The notes below the pieces were generated by a model. That model was not told the DNA's origin. It saw only the letters and a list, made by a program, of their open reading frames with translations, and searched no databases. Position numbers and translations under genes: made by a program. A stretch of 38,170 nucleotides of DNA from a virus. The number at the start of each line of letters is the position of its first letter. Positions within the stretch are counted from its first letter, which is position 1. The stretch is taken from IMG/VR virus record IMGVR_UViG_3300021197_000871, positions 1-38,170 of that record. One strand, written 5' to 3'. Shown in pieces: positions 1 to 5,876 of the stretch.

Positions 1-173
1 ACACCAACGACGACCACCCCCACCAAGCCCTGCACAACATGGCGCAGATGGGTGAGTTCATCTCCTCTGTGTACTACCGCAACGAGGCCTTCATCGACAT
101 CGACGACTACACCATGCACGCTTTCCGAATCCCCAAGAAACTCCAGACCAATGACGAAGAAACAACTGCTTGA
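1..173 (+). CDS. Partial hypothetical protein (C-terminal end)
   Basis: This is an open frame entering from the left edge (first full codon at position 3) and ending in TGA at 171-173. It gives the last 56 residues of a protein whose start lies outside the window. The visible part is rich in Asp, His and aromatic residues (for example IDIDDY), and I do not recognise it. Its end overlaps the ATG of the next gene at 151 by 23 bases, in keeping with the tightly overlapping layout of this early cluster. The frame is supported by that coupling and by the absence of a better frame here. The function is unknown. Confidence 0.5.
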   Translation, partial: TNDDHPHQALHNMAQMGEFISSVYYRNEAFIDIDDYTMHAFRIPKKLQTNDEETTA

Positions 174-351
174 CCTCATCGCAGAATACCCTGACGACGC
201 AGAGGTTGTAATCGAGGTGCATGACACCACGCTTTACGAAGATTTGTACGACTTCACGTTAGACCCTATCTCGTTGCATTTTACAGACGGCACATCAACG
301 GGACTACAAATGCACGAGCTACGGCTCTGCCCAATCAAGAACAACCAATGA
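151..351 (+). CDS. Small hypothetical acidic protein, 66 aa
   Basis: The start is the ATG at 151 (MTKKQLLDLI). A longer in-frame extension upstream is Ser/Thr-rich low-complexity and lies in the coding frame of the previous gene, so I reject it. The beginning, MTKKQLLDLIAEYPDDAEVV, resembles a short phage family whose members open with a helix and an 'L-x-x-x-P-D-D-A-x-V' strand and are of unknown function. The remainder is predicted alpha/beta and acidic, with no membrane segment. The stop overlaps the next start as ATGA (348-351), which indicates translational coupling. No specific role can be assigned. Confidence 0.7.
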   Translation: MTKKQLLDLIAEYPDDAEVVIEVHDTTLYEDLYDFTLDPISLHFTDGTSTGLQMHELRLCPIKNNQ

Positions 352-533
352 CTGATACCGCAACCACGATTGAAATGGCCGCTTGCGGCAATGAGTTCAT
401 GCGAATCATGCAGGACTACCAAGAGCGTCAGAACGACGACCAAAACTTTGACCCGCGTACAGAAATCTATGACCTGTACGACAACATGGTACACCTGTAC
501 GAATCAAAACTATTCAAACTATTCAACGCATGA
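348..533 (+). CDS. Small hypothetical protein, 61 aa
   Basis: The gene starts in an ATGA overlap with the preceding stop and ends in an ATGA overlap with the next gene at 530, so it sits firmly within the early run. The product is mostly charged and helical, with acidic stretches such as RQNDDQNFD in the middle and an aromatic/hydrophobic C-terminus (LFKLFNA). It has no signal peptide, membrane segment or recognisable motif. I do not recognise the family. Small acidic early proteins in phages often act on host enzymes, but nothing here shows that. Confidence 0.65.
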   Translation: MTDTATTIEMAACGNEFMRIMQDYQERQNDDQNFDPRTEIYDLYDNMVHLYESKLFKLFNA

Positions 534-733
534 AAAAGCACATCTACATCTTCAACTGGAAGCAGGGTGGTTGGAACCACGAGTGGGCCACGAACATCCG
601 ATCTGCTCGCAAGCAAGCGAGGGAGCGATGGGCCGAACAAGCAGAACCTGTCCTCACCATCGACAACGAGTCGTTCAAGCGGATAACCTACGGGGAGTTT
701 GAGCGCATCCTTGCAACAGACGGATTTAATTAA
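530..733 (+). CDS. Small hypothetical protein, 67 aa
   Basis: The start is coupled to the previous stop by ATGA. The product begins MKKHIYIFNWKQGGW, then has an Arg/Ala-rich helix (SARKQARERW) and ends in a short acidic strand/helix. The basic helix suggests nucleic-acid or protein binding only weakly. There is no membrane segment and no family that I recognise. A 6-base gap separates it from the 59-residue gene starting at 740. Confidence 0.65.
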   Translation: MKKHIYIFNWKQGGWNHEWATNIRSARKQARERWAEQAEPVLTIDNESFKRITYGEFERILATDGFN

Positions 734-739
734 CACGAC

Positions 740-919
740 ATGAATGTAAACCTCGACACCCTCGTTGACCAATATCTCGATGACTTCATGGAGAACATGA
801 CTGATGAACTATTGCTTGAGTATGCAAGAGAGCAGTTGCGGGAGAACATCTTCGAGTTCACAGAAGAAGAAATCATTGCATCAATCGACGAATTTTACCA
901 CGACATCAAAAGAAAATGA
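740..919 (+). CDS. Small acidic helical protein, 59 aa
   Basis: An ATG at 740 opens a 59-codon frame ending TGA at 917-919. It fills the gap between two confident neighbours and overlaps the next ATG as ATGA (916-919). The product (beginning MNVNLDTLVDQYLDDF) is very acidic and almost entirely helical, with a short basic end (DIKRK). The composition would suit a protein-protein interaction partner or a DNA mimic, but that is a guess. I found no known motif. Position and coupling are the main support. Confidence 0.6.
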   Translation: MNVNLDTLVDQYLDDFMENMTDELLLEYAREQLRENIFEFTEEEIIASIDEFYHDIKRK

Positions 920-1239
920 ACTCAGTACAAGAAAACAAGAACGAACTCGAAGCCGCTGTGCGGTACTGCGAGTCAGCCATCAGCCGCGCCAACGCCACCA
1001 TCGAGTCGATGGAGTTCCGTCAGCAGGCGGCAAGCAAGGCATGGCACGAACATACAGGGCGTGAAGCGGCACTCGAACGTGAGGTTGCGGAACTCAAGCT
1101 TAAATACGAAGAACTCAAGACCAACATGGCCCTAATGACCGACGAGAACGTCAAGCTCCGCGAGACCTGCAACTTGCAGAAGGACCAAGTCGCCATGTTC
1201 CAACGCAAGATGACTCGCCTTAGCGAAGTAAACCGATGA
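916..1239 (+). CDS. Coiled-coil protein, 107 aa
   Basis: The product is a continuous predicted helix with heptad-like spacing of Leu, Ala and Met. The clearest part runs from about residue 50 to 105 (EREVAELKLKYEELK and after), so it is probably an elongated dimeric coiled coil. There is no membrane segment or signal peptide, so it should be cytoplasmic. Both ends are coupled to neighbours by ATGA overlaps (916-919 and 1236-1239). Coiled-coil early proteins may act as adaptors or oligomerisation factors. The sequence does not say which partner it binds, and I cannot place it in a family. Confidence 0.7.
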   Translation: MNSVQENKNELEAAVRYCESAISRANATIESMEFRQQAASKAWHEHTGREAALEREVAELKLKYEELKTNMALMTDENVKLRETCNLQKDQVAMFQRKMTRLSEVNR

Positions 1240-1391
1240 CTGACGATTACATGGACGAACAGTGGGCAAAGATTGAAGCCCGCGTGAAGAAATACGAAGA
1301 AACAGCCTCACCCCATGACAAGATGATGCTCGACTGCATGATTAGGGACTGGGAATCCAAAATGAAACTTAAAATTCAAACTTATGAGTAA
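1236..1391 (+). CDS. Small hypothetical protein, 51 aa
   Basis: The frame runs from the ATG at 1236, overlapping the previous stop as ATGA, to the TAA at 1389-1391. The product begins MTDDYMDEQWAKIEARVKKY and is a charged, predominantly helical 51-residue chain with Met-rich patches (KMMLDCM). Its last eight bases overlap the next gene's start at 1384. There is no recognisable domain. Support comes from dense head-to-tail packing on both sides. Confidence 0.55.
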   Translation: MTDDYMDEQWAKIEARVKKYEETASPHDKMMLDCMIRDWESKMKLKIQTYE

Positions 1392-1776
1392 GTTAAACAT
1401 CACCGTTGACAAGAGTCAACTCACCGCCTCTCTGAACGAGAACACCAAGTTCAACCTTATTAAACTGAACAGGGAGATGACTCGACGTTGCGTCAAAGCA
1501 ACTCCTTCAACCCAAGGACAGACACCTAAGTACCGAAAGGTCACAGCGCCTGAAATCATTGATTGGACCCGCATGTATCTCAGCGGTGTGACAGTCCCAG
1601 AGATTCAGGAAATCACAGGTCGAGACAACACAGTCGTTAACAGGTACTTGATTTTCGTGTTCGGTGCTCGACGAGCAGGGACATGGGTGCGAGAGATGCA
1701 CGAAGCAAATAGGATTTCAAATCTGATGGACGTAGACCTTGAACCCGTAGAAAACTACATGACGGATGCTGATTGA
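1384..1776 (+). CDS. Helix-turn-helix DNA-binding protein, 130 aa
   Basis: Residues about 56-90 read as a helix-turn-helix of the resolvase/transposase type: APEIIDWTRMYLSGVTVPEI, then QEITGRDNTVVNRYL. These give a first helix, the turn 'SGVTVPEI' and a recognition helix with 'NTVVNRYL'. The N-terminal 50 residues are basic and may add DNA contacts. The acidic C-terminus (LEPVENYMTDAD) could bind a partner. Its place in the early cluster suits a transcriptional regulator or a replication accessory factor. The fold class is inferred from the pattern, and the target site is unknown. Confidence 0.7.
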   Translation: MSKLNITVDKSQLTASLNENTKFNLIKLNREMTRRCVKATPSTQGQTPKYRKVTAPEIIDWTRMYLSGVTVPEIQEITGRDNTVVNRYLIFVFGARRAGTWVREMHEANRISNLMDVDLEPVENYMTDAD

Positions 1777-1951
1777 AGACAACACATACACAACAGAGGA
1801 TGTATCAGAGGCTGTCCTCCGCCAATTCGTGAGGGAGTACGAATTGTGGGAGAACCGACAAGAGCGACGCAACCTAGGACCACCCGACTACAAAGACCTC
1901 GCCTACCGAATGTTCCGATCATATAAAACCGCGAAGTGCTATGGCTTCTAA
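1766..1951 (+). CDS. Small hypothetical protein, 61 aa
   Basis: The gene starts at the ATG at 1766, overlapping the previous gene by 11 bases. The product has an acidic N-terminal third (IEDNTYTTEDVSEA) and a basic, aromatic C-terminal half (RMFRSYKTAKCYGF). This looks like a small folded helical domain rather than a membrane protein. I do not recognise it. The next small gene begins inside it at 1941. Confidence 0.6.
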   Translation: MLIEDNTYTTEDVSEAVLRQFVREYELWENRQERRNLGPPDYKDLAYRMFRSYKTAKCYGF

Positions 1952-2075
1952 CAAGGAGAAAAAGTTCTACGAGAACTTGGCAAGCACCAAGAACAACCAC
2001 ACTTCCCGTGCCCGCCGCAGAAAGATGGAGCGTGAACTGAATAAACTACACAAACTCGACAAGAAAGATGAGTGA
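1941..2075 (+). CDS. Very small basic protein, 44 aa
   Basis: An ATG at 1941 opens a 44-codon frame ending TGA at 2073-2075. It exactly bridges two neighbours, overlapping the previous gene by 11 bases and the next by 8. The product is strongly basic, with an Arg cluster (TSRARRRKMERE) and Lys-rich ends, and no hydrophobic segment, so nucleic-acid binding is likely on composition alone. It is too short for a family assignment. The call depends on gap filling and on the biased composition. Confidence 0.55.
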   Translation: MASNKEKKFYENLASTKNNHTSRARRRKMERELNKLHKLDKKDE

Positions 2076-2199
2076 TGAAACAACTACGATGTATGGGTAC
2101 TTCCGCAACGGAGGTATCTACACCACTCCTAACCTGGAGCTTGCATGGAAGCGCCACACACATGACGAACCCTTTATCATCCGAGACAATGACGAATGA
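2068..2199 (+). CDS. Very small hypothetical protein, 43 aa
   Basis: The frame from the ATG at 2068 to the TGA at 2197-2199 encodes MSDETTTMYGYFRNGGIYTT and a further 23 residues. It looks like a small beta-hairpin domain (YGYFRNGGIYTTP, then ELAWKRH). It overlaps the previous gene by 8 bases and the next by 11. This is the same overlap style as its neighbours, which supports it as real. The function is unknown. Confidence 0.5.
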   Translation: MSDETTTMYGYFRNGGIYTTPNLELAWKRHTHDEPFIIRDNDE

Positions 2200-2530
2200 A
2201 GAAGCCATCAAGTTCATCATCAACGAGTATGACTTTGACGCCAAGTCAGTGGTTCTTGCTCGCATGTTTGCCATGGAAGACATCATTGAGTACGACGTAG
2301 AGGAATGGGTCAAAATGCCTGTCAGCGCAGGCTTGGCAGAGTTTGTGGAACACTGCCGCCACGCCAACGAGATGGTAATACCAAAGTACACCAATCGTGT
2401 GTCGTACAACTCGATCGAAATGGAAGCATCACTTCAGGATATCACAAGTAAGATGGAAGAGGTTATGCTTGCGATGCAGGTATATGCTGACATCCAAGAA
2501 AAAATCAGGGAAAAATTTGCAGAAACCTAA
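2189..2530 (+). CDS. Hypothetical helical protein, 113 aa
   Basis: I place the start at the ATG at 2189 (MTNEEAIKFIINEYDFDAKS) rather than at the upstream in-frame ATG at 2072. The upstream extension lies wholly within the 43-residue gene's frame and reads as low-quality sequence. The product is acidic and helical, with a probable coiled coil near the C-terminus (SKMEEVMLAMQVYADIQEKI). There are no motifs of known function. It is followed by a 14-base gap before the DnaA-like gene, so it may belong to the replication transcript. Confidence 0.65.
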   Translation: MTNEEAIKFIINEYDFDAKSVVLARMFAMEDIIEYDVEEWVKMPVSAGLAEFVEHCRHANEMVIPKYTNRVSYNSIEMEASLQDITSKMEEVMLAMQVYADIQEKIREKFAET

Positions 2531-2544
2531 AACACTTCGTAATT

Positions 2545-2937
2545 TTGCTGAAGCACTACAATCTAATAGACCAGTCCAAGCACGCTGTAGACATGTACTA
2601 CGAAACGCTCGGACTACCCAACGAACCTGAGAAGCGACACGCCAAGTACCTCCTGCCACGTCAGGCCATGGGTGTTGCGCTATCCAAATACGTCGGCGAC
2701 TCGATAGCCGCTCACGCATTGGAGAAAGAACGTACAACCATCATCCATTACCGTCGCAAGCATGAAATCAACATGGCTTGGGCAGAAGGGTATGATACGC
2801 TCTTCGAAAACGCCACATACATTGTGAATACCTACATGAACGATGCCGCTAAGGTTGACCGCATTAGATATATCGACAATACAATCAAGTTGTTACTTAC
2901 TGAGAAAGAAAAAATTCAATCCAATATTCATGTCTAA
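2545..2937 (+). CDS. DnaA domain IV-like protein (putative replication initiator accessory), about 130 aa
   Basis: The middle of the product (residues about 34-74) matches the pattern of the DnaA C-terminal DNA-binding domain. It has 'YLLPRQAMGVALSKYV', equivalent to 'RQIAMYLLR...', then a turn, then 'ERTTIIHYRRKH', equivalent to the DnaA signature 'DHTTVLHAVRK'. It lacks the AAA+ ATPase part, so it could bind DnaA-box-like sites or the origin without melting DNA. The only start giving the full domain is TTG at 2545; the first ATG (2593) would still retain the domain but lose 16 residues. It directly precedes recombination genes. Assignment is by pattern only. Confidence 0.55.
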   Translation: MLKHYNLIDQSKHAVDMYYETLGLPNEPEKRHAKYLLPRQAMGVALSKYVGDSIAAHALEKERTTIIHYRRKHEINMAWAEGYDTLFENATYIVNTYMNDAAKVDRIRYIDNTIKLLLTEKEKIQSNIHV

Positions 2938-3460
2938 TTACAAATTCAAGACCACGAACATCCGTGGCAAGAAGTACGTCGAAGTAAACGAGCGTATCAA
3001 GTACCTCCGCCAGGAGGCTGCCCTCAAGAACTACAGCATCATGACTGAGTTCCCTGCCCTTGACAGTGACATGTGTGTATGCAAATGCACCATCGCTACA
3101 GAGCAGGGCAAGATTGTAGCCACAGGCCACGCTCACGAGGAGCGCGGGTCATCCAACATCAACAAGACAAGCTATGTCGAAAACTGTGAAACATCAGCCG
3201 TCGGACGTGCGTTGGCATTCCTCGGAATCGGAATCGACACGTCTATTGCGTCAGCTAATGAAGTCCAAGAAGCTATTGCAAAGCAAAACTCCCCTGCTTC
3301 AACAGAAGCGGATGCCCCTGTGGAGAACATCATGGACAAAGCGGTAACGTACATCAAGTCACAGACAGACAAGCAGAAGGCGTTTGACTCCATCTACAGC
3401 AAGTACAAGGATCAACTGACCGAGAAGCAAGTTGCTGGTCTCAAGAAGTTTGTGCGATGA
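2930..3460 (+). CDS. Putative single-strand annealing / ssDNA-binding recombination protein, 176 aa
   Basis: The start is the ATG at 2930 (MSNYKFKTTN), 8 bases inside the previous gene. An upstream in-frame extension from 2843 is a shadow of that gene. The hallmark is TSYVENCETSAVGRALAFLG at about residues 80-99. A similar 'ETSA(V/I)GRALA' block is common in phage recombination proteins often annotated as ERF/Rad52-like. The N-terminal 75 residues look like a beta-rich core, and the C-terminus is a helical Lys-rich tail. The RecE-like exonuclease and SSB-like protein encoded shortly downstream support a role as the annealase of a two-component recombination system. The exact superfamily is uncertain. 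Confidence 0.55.
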   Translation: MSNYKFKTTNIRGKKYVEVNERIKYLRQEAALKNYSIMTEFPALDSDMCVCKCTIATEQGKIVATGHAHEERGSSNINKTSYVENCETSAVGRALAFLGIGIDTSIASANEVQEAIAKQNSPASTEADAPVENIMDKAVTYIKSQTDKQKAFDSIYSKYKDQLTEKQVAGLKKFVR

Positions 3461-3612
3461 AAAATACACTCCTAATCGCAGCATTCGTCTCAATGACAAT
3501 GTCTCTGACTCTTTGGTTCACAGGGCAACAACAGGCTGGTCTTTACGTCGGTATCTGGTGCCCAACTATTCTTTCACTTAATGGCTTCTTGCCTAAAAAA
3601 TCATCTAAATGA
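3457..3612 (+). CDS. Small membrane protein, 51 aa
   Basis: The frame from the ATG at 3457 (ATGA overlap with the annealase stop) to the TGA at 3610-3612 encodes a protein of 51 residues. It has an N-terminal hydrophobic helix (LLIAAFVSMTMSLTLWF) and a second hydrophobic stretch (GLYVGIWCPTILSLNGFL), followed by a basic tail KKSSK. It may have two membrane segments in a hairpin, or be a signal-anchor protein. Its stop overlaps the start of the next gene, which is also membrane-anchored, by ATGA. This suggests the two work together. The role is unknown. Confidence 0.6.
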   Translation: MKNTLLIAAFVSMTMSLTLWFTGQQQAGLYVGIWCPTILSLNGFLPKKSSK

Positions 3613-3842
3613 CATTTTTCTTAGGAGTAATCGTAGGTGCTCTAGGCTCTATCGCCATCTCAAGTATTGTGCTTGAGATGCGTGATAGGCGCCTATCCAG
3701 ATCGGGTAAGTACAAGTATTCTGAGAGCATCACCAAGGTCCGCAACATGCGGATGACTGGCATGACTGTTCGTGAAATCTCAAAGCAAACGGGCATCCCA
3801 AAGTCCACTGTACACAGATACTTGTATGTTGAACATTCCTGA
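3609..3842 (+). CDS. Membrane-anchored helix-turn-helix protein, 77 aa
   Basis: The product joins an N-terminal membrane segment (residues about 3-21, FLGVIVGALGSIAISSIVL) to a basic linker and a C-terminal helix-turn-helix (residues about 44-71). The HTH reads 'RNMRMTGMTVREISKQTGIP' then 'KSTVHRYL', which matches the Hin/transposase-type pattern very well. With the Arg-rich linker after the helix, the HTH should face the cytoplasm. It could tether phage or host DNA to the inner membrane, or act as a membrane-bound regulator. It overlaps the exonuclease gene by 17 bases. The topology is inferred. Confidence 0.7.
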   Translation: MTFFLGVIVGALGSIAISSIVLEMRDRRLSRSGKYKYSESITKVRNMRMTGMTVREISKQTGIPKSTVHRYLYVEHS

Positions 3843-4614
3843 GGCTCTACAAGAGCGATACAACAAACCTCACTTGTCGTACTCATCCCTGAAGGTGGCA
3901 CTCACCGACATGGCCAAGTTCGACCAGTACATGAAGGGAGAGCTGAAGTTTCAGTCACCTGCACTGACCTTCGGCACCCTTTACGATATGCTTCTGTTTG
4001 AACGCGACAAAGCGTTCGAGACCTACTCGGTAGTATCGGATGAAGCTGTGCTTGACAACTGCTCTGAGAAGACCCGTGCCTCCAAGAGGCCTAAGCTTAC
4101 TAAGGAGTACAAGGAGATGCAGAAGCAACTGATCGACGAGGCTGCAGAGCACGGTAAAACACTATGCTCTCCTGCCGATTGGAAGATGGCCAACCAGATG
4201 ATTGACCGCCTCGAACGCTGTGGCCTTGTAGACAAGTACCTGTCATCTGGCAAGTATCAAGTCGAGTTCAATGAACAGCTTGGACCAATCAGAGTAAAAG
4301 GCTTTCTTGACTGCCTCGGCGATGGGTTCATCGTAGACAGCAAGTCCACCAAAGCTGTAGATAAATTCCGCTACAGCGTTCGTGACTTCAGCTACGACAT
4401 CCAAGCCTACATCTACTGCAAGGTGTTTGGTGTCAAGAAGTTCTACTGGCTCGTCCAAGAAAAGACTTATCCATATCTGCCTGCAGTGGTAGATTGTTCA
4501 GACGAAACCCTGTTCACTGGAGAGATGAAGTTCAACGATGCCATCGAGCGCATCACAGGCTTCCTCGAAGGTGGCAAACAACCTGATCAAGACTATGTTG
4601 AGTTCAAAGTTTAA
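3826..4614 (+). CDS. RecE/Cas4-like PD-(D/E)XK exonuclease, 262 aa
   Basis: The start is the ATG at 3826 (MLNIPEALQE), because an upstream in-frame extension lies inside the HTH gene. The nuclease core is visible as VKGFLDCLGDGFIVDSKST, giving D162, D171 and K173. It is followed by FSYDIQAYIY (Q193, Y195), the usual RecB-family Q-x-Y region. N-terminal LTFGTLYDMLLF corresponds to the 'fGtalH' motif, with Asp54 where His is usual. The length suits RecE C-terminal/exodeoxyribonuclease VIII-like phage nucleases that resect double-stranded DNA for annealing. Its neighbours, an annealase-like and an SSB-like protein, support this role. The family is fairly sure, and the polarity of digestion is unknown. 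Confidence 0.8.
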   Translation: MLNIPEALQERYNKPHLSYSSLKVALTDMAKFDQYMKGELKFQSPALTFGTLYDMLLFERDKAFETYSVVSDEAVLDNCSEKTRASKRPKLTKEYKEMQKQLIDEAAEHGKTLCSPADWKMANQMIDRLERCGLVDKYLSSGKYQVEFNEQLGPIRVKGFLDCLGDGFIVDSKSTKAVDKFRYSVRDFSYDIQAYIYCKVFGVKKFYWLVQEKTYPYLPAVVDCSDETLFTGEMKFNDAIERITGFLEGGKQPDQDYVEFKV

Positions 4615-4639
4615 CGGGCTTATCAAAGCCGCCATCCCA

Positions 4640-4670
4640 GGAACAGTGTTGTTCCTTATCTATTGTTTTT
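4640..4670 (+). terminator. Terminator-like hairpin after the exonuclease gene
   Basis: GGAACA (4640-4645) and TGTTCC (4650-4655) form a perfect 6-bp stem with a GTGT loop. This is followed by a T-rich stretch containing TTTTT at about 4666-4670. It lies in the 96-base gap between the exonuclease and SSB-like genes, the largest gap in the plus-strand half. It may end or attenuate the upstream transcript. The stem is short, so efficiency is doubtful. Confidence 0.45.
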
Positions 4671-4710
4671 CAGTAACCATTTTTTCTTATATCCTAAATT
4701 TTATTACATC

Positions 4711-5019
4711 ATGAGCGATCAGAAGTATGATTCCGTTCTCGTTGGCTGGGCCGACGAACCCAAGTTGAATGACAACGGCGAAGTCCAAGCATGGACCCTG
4801 CGTCTCAAAGACCACGAGCTCAAAGACATGCTCGACCAGTATGTCACATCTCGTAACGAACAAGGCCATGGCGGCAACGTCTATGTGACTTTGTTCATGT
4901 CCAAGAACGGCAAGGCATGTGCTCGCGTCTTCAACCCTAACAGCGAAGCTGCCAAGGAGAAGCGTGCGGCTAAAGCAAGTAGCAGTGCAGAGCAAGAGTC
5001 TGCAGACCTGCCCTTCTAA
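4711..5019 (+). CDS. SSB-like single-stranded DNA-binding protein with DLPF tail, 102 aa
   Basis: The start is the ATG at 4711 (MSDQKYDSVL), because the upstream in-frame extension covers AT-rich non-coding sequence. The first 80 residues read as alternating strands consistent with an OB-like fold (SVLVGWADEP, then WTLRLKDHE, then NVYVTLFMSKNG, then CARVFNP). They are followed by a low-complexity Ala/Lys/Ser/Glu linker and the C-terminal end ESADLPF. An acidic tail ending in 'D-x-P-F' is the protein-docking tip of bacterial SSB and of many phage ssDNA-binding proteins. It probably coats ssDNA and recruits the exonuclease and primase-helicase encoded around it. The fold itself is inferred. Confidence 0.6.
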   Translation: MSDQKYDSVLVGWADEPKLNDNGEVQAWTLRLKDHELKDMLDQYVTSRNEQGHGGNVYVTLFMSKNGKACARVFNPNSEAAKEKRAAKASSSAEQESADLPF

Positions 5020-5041
5020 AATAGCGGGGCTGTACGCAGCG

Positions 5042-5347
5042 ATGGAGTGGGGGCTGAGGAACATCACGTTCCTTGGTCCCTATTCTTTCTGCGGAACCAA
5101 AGACAATGTAAACCTCACATTTCACTGCAACATGCAAGAATACGACGAAGACTTCAATGTCTACATCCCAGAGTTTACAGAGAAGTACATCATGCTCATC
5201 ATTCCCAACAAGGAAGGAGACAACAGCGTTCTCTTGACTAAGGACGACTGCGCTGATGTGATGGGGAGCAAGGTGTCTCTCAAGTGGATCTCCAATAAAC
5301 TCAAAAGAAAATGGGAAATGAAGGTCTCCCGAACATCTACTACATGA
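5042..5347 (+). CDS. Hypothetical protein, 101 aa
   Basis: The start is the ATG at 5042 (MEWGLRNITFLGPYSFCGTK), 22 bases after the SSB-like stop. The longer frame upstream only shadows that gene. The product appears alpha/beta, with an aromatic N-terminus and hydrophobic strands (KYIMLIIPN), and it ends in a basic segment (LKRKWEMK). It has no membrane helix. Its TGA overlaps the next start as ATGA at 5344-5347. I do not recognise the family; a replication accessory role is only implied by its position. Confidence 0.6.
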   Translation: MEWGLRNITFLGPYSFCGTKDNVNLTFHCNMQEYDEDFNVYIPEFTEKYIMLIIPNKEGDNSVLLTKDDCADVMGSKVSLKWISNKLKRKWEMKVSRTSTT

Positions 5348-5571
5348 GCGCAGAGGTCGCCTATAAAAAGGGTAAGATCATACATAGGCGAACTGTTTGG
5401 GTGGTCAGCAGGTACACAACACCTGCTGACATCATGGCTCATGACATAAAGACGATGAGCAGGCTCGATCGAGATCTGTACGGTAAAGCATACAAAGGCA
5501 AACGTCAAGTAATTTTGCGCGAGGTGAGCCATGTAAAAGCAGTAGGAAAAGTAAACCGAATAGCAGTATGA
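5344..5571 (+). CDS. Small basic hypothetical protein, 75 aa
   Basis: I choose the ATG at 5344 (MSAEVAYKKG) because it overlaps the previous stop as ATGA. The alternative ATG at 5311 would overlap by 37 bases. The product is basic (KKGKIIHRRTVWVVSRY, later YKGKRQVILREV), with strand-like segments compatible with a small nucleic-acid-binding fold. Its stop overlaps the DUF3310 start by ATGA. No specific family is recognised. Confidence 0.6.
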   Translation: MSAEVAYKKGKIIHRRTVWVVSRYTTPADIMAHDIKTMSRLDRDLYGKAYKGKRQVILREVSHVKAVGKVNRIAV

Positions 5572-5876
5572 AACCATCAGACAGACAAGAGGGCGGAGAG
5601 CATTACAACATGCCCATCCAACCCACCGAGTTCATCTTCAAGAACGGCATCCCGTTTATTGAGGGCAACATCATCAAGTACGTTACACGACACCGCGAAA
5701 AGAATGGAGCGGAGGATATCCTAAAAGCCATTCACTATCTAGAACTCATCCTTGAATACGACTACAATGAAAGTGACATTCTTCCAAACCGTCTTCGACA
5801 AGAACGCACCGCACCATGTCAGCGTGTCGACTGCCCTCGACAGAATCAAGAAGGGCCAATCGAAAACCACGATTGA
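5568..5876 (+). CDS. DUF3310 family protein (SaV-like), up to 102 aa
   Basis: The first 65 residues match the DUF3310 pattern well: 'DRQEGGEHYN', 'PIQPTEFIFKNGIPFIEGNI', 'IKYVTRHREKNGAEDILKAI' and 'HYLELIL'. This small helical family is common in phages of many hosts. It is sometimes labelled a nucleotide kinase because of fusions, but it has no proven activity. The family usually ends soon after 'HYLELIL'. Here the frame continues about 35 more residues, overlapping the primase-helicase gene by 110 bases (5767-5876), and that tail looks unstructured. Its placement beside replication and RNR genes fits a nucleotide-metabolism link. Confidence 0.8.
   Translation: MKPSDRQEGGEHYNMPIQPTEFIFKNGIPFIEGNIIKYVTRHREKNGAEDILKAIHYLELILEYDYNESDILPNRLRQERTAPCQRVDCPRQNQEGPIENHD

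Noticed and set aside
4615-4710. Small RNA or tRNA in the largest plus-strand gap
   Set aside because: Only a short hairpin with a T-run is visible. There is no cloverleaf or other conserved structure, and the gap is under 100 bases.
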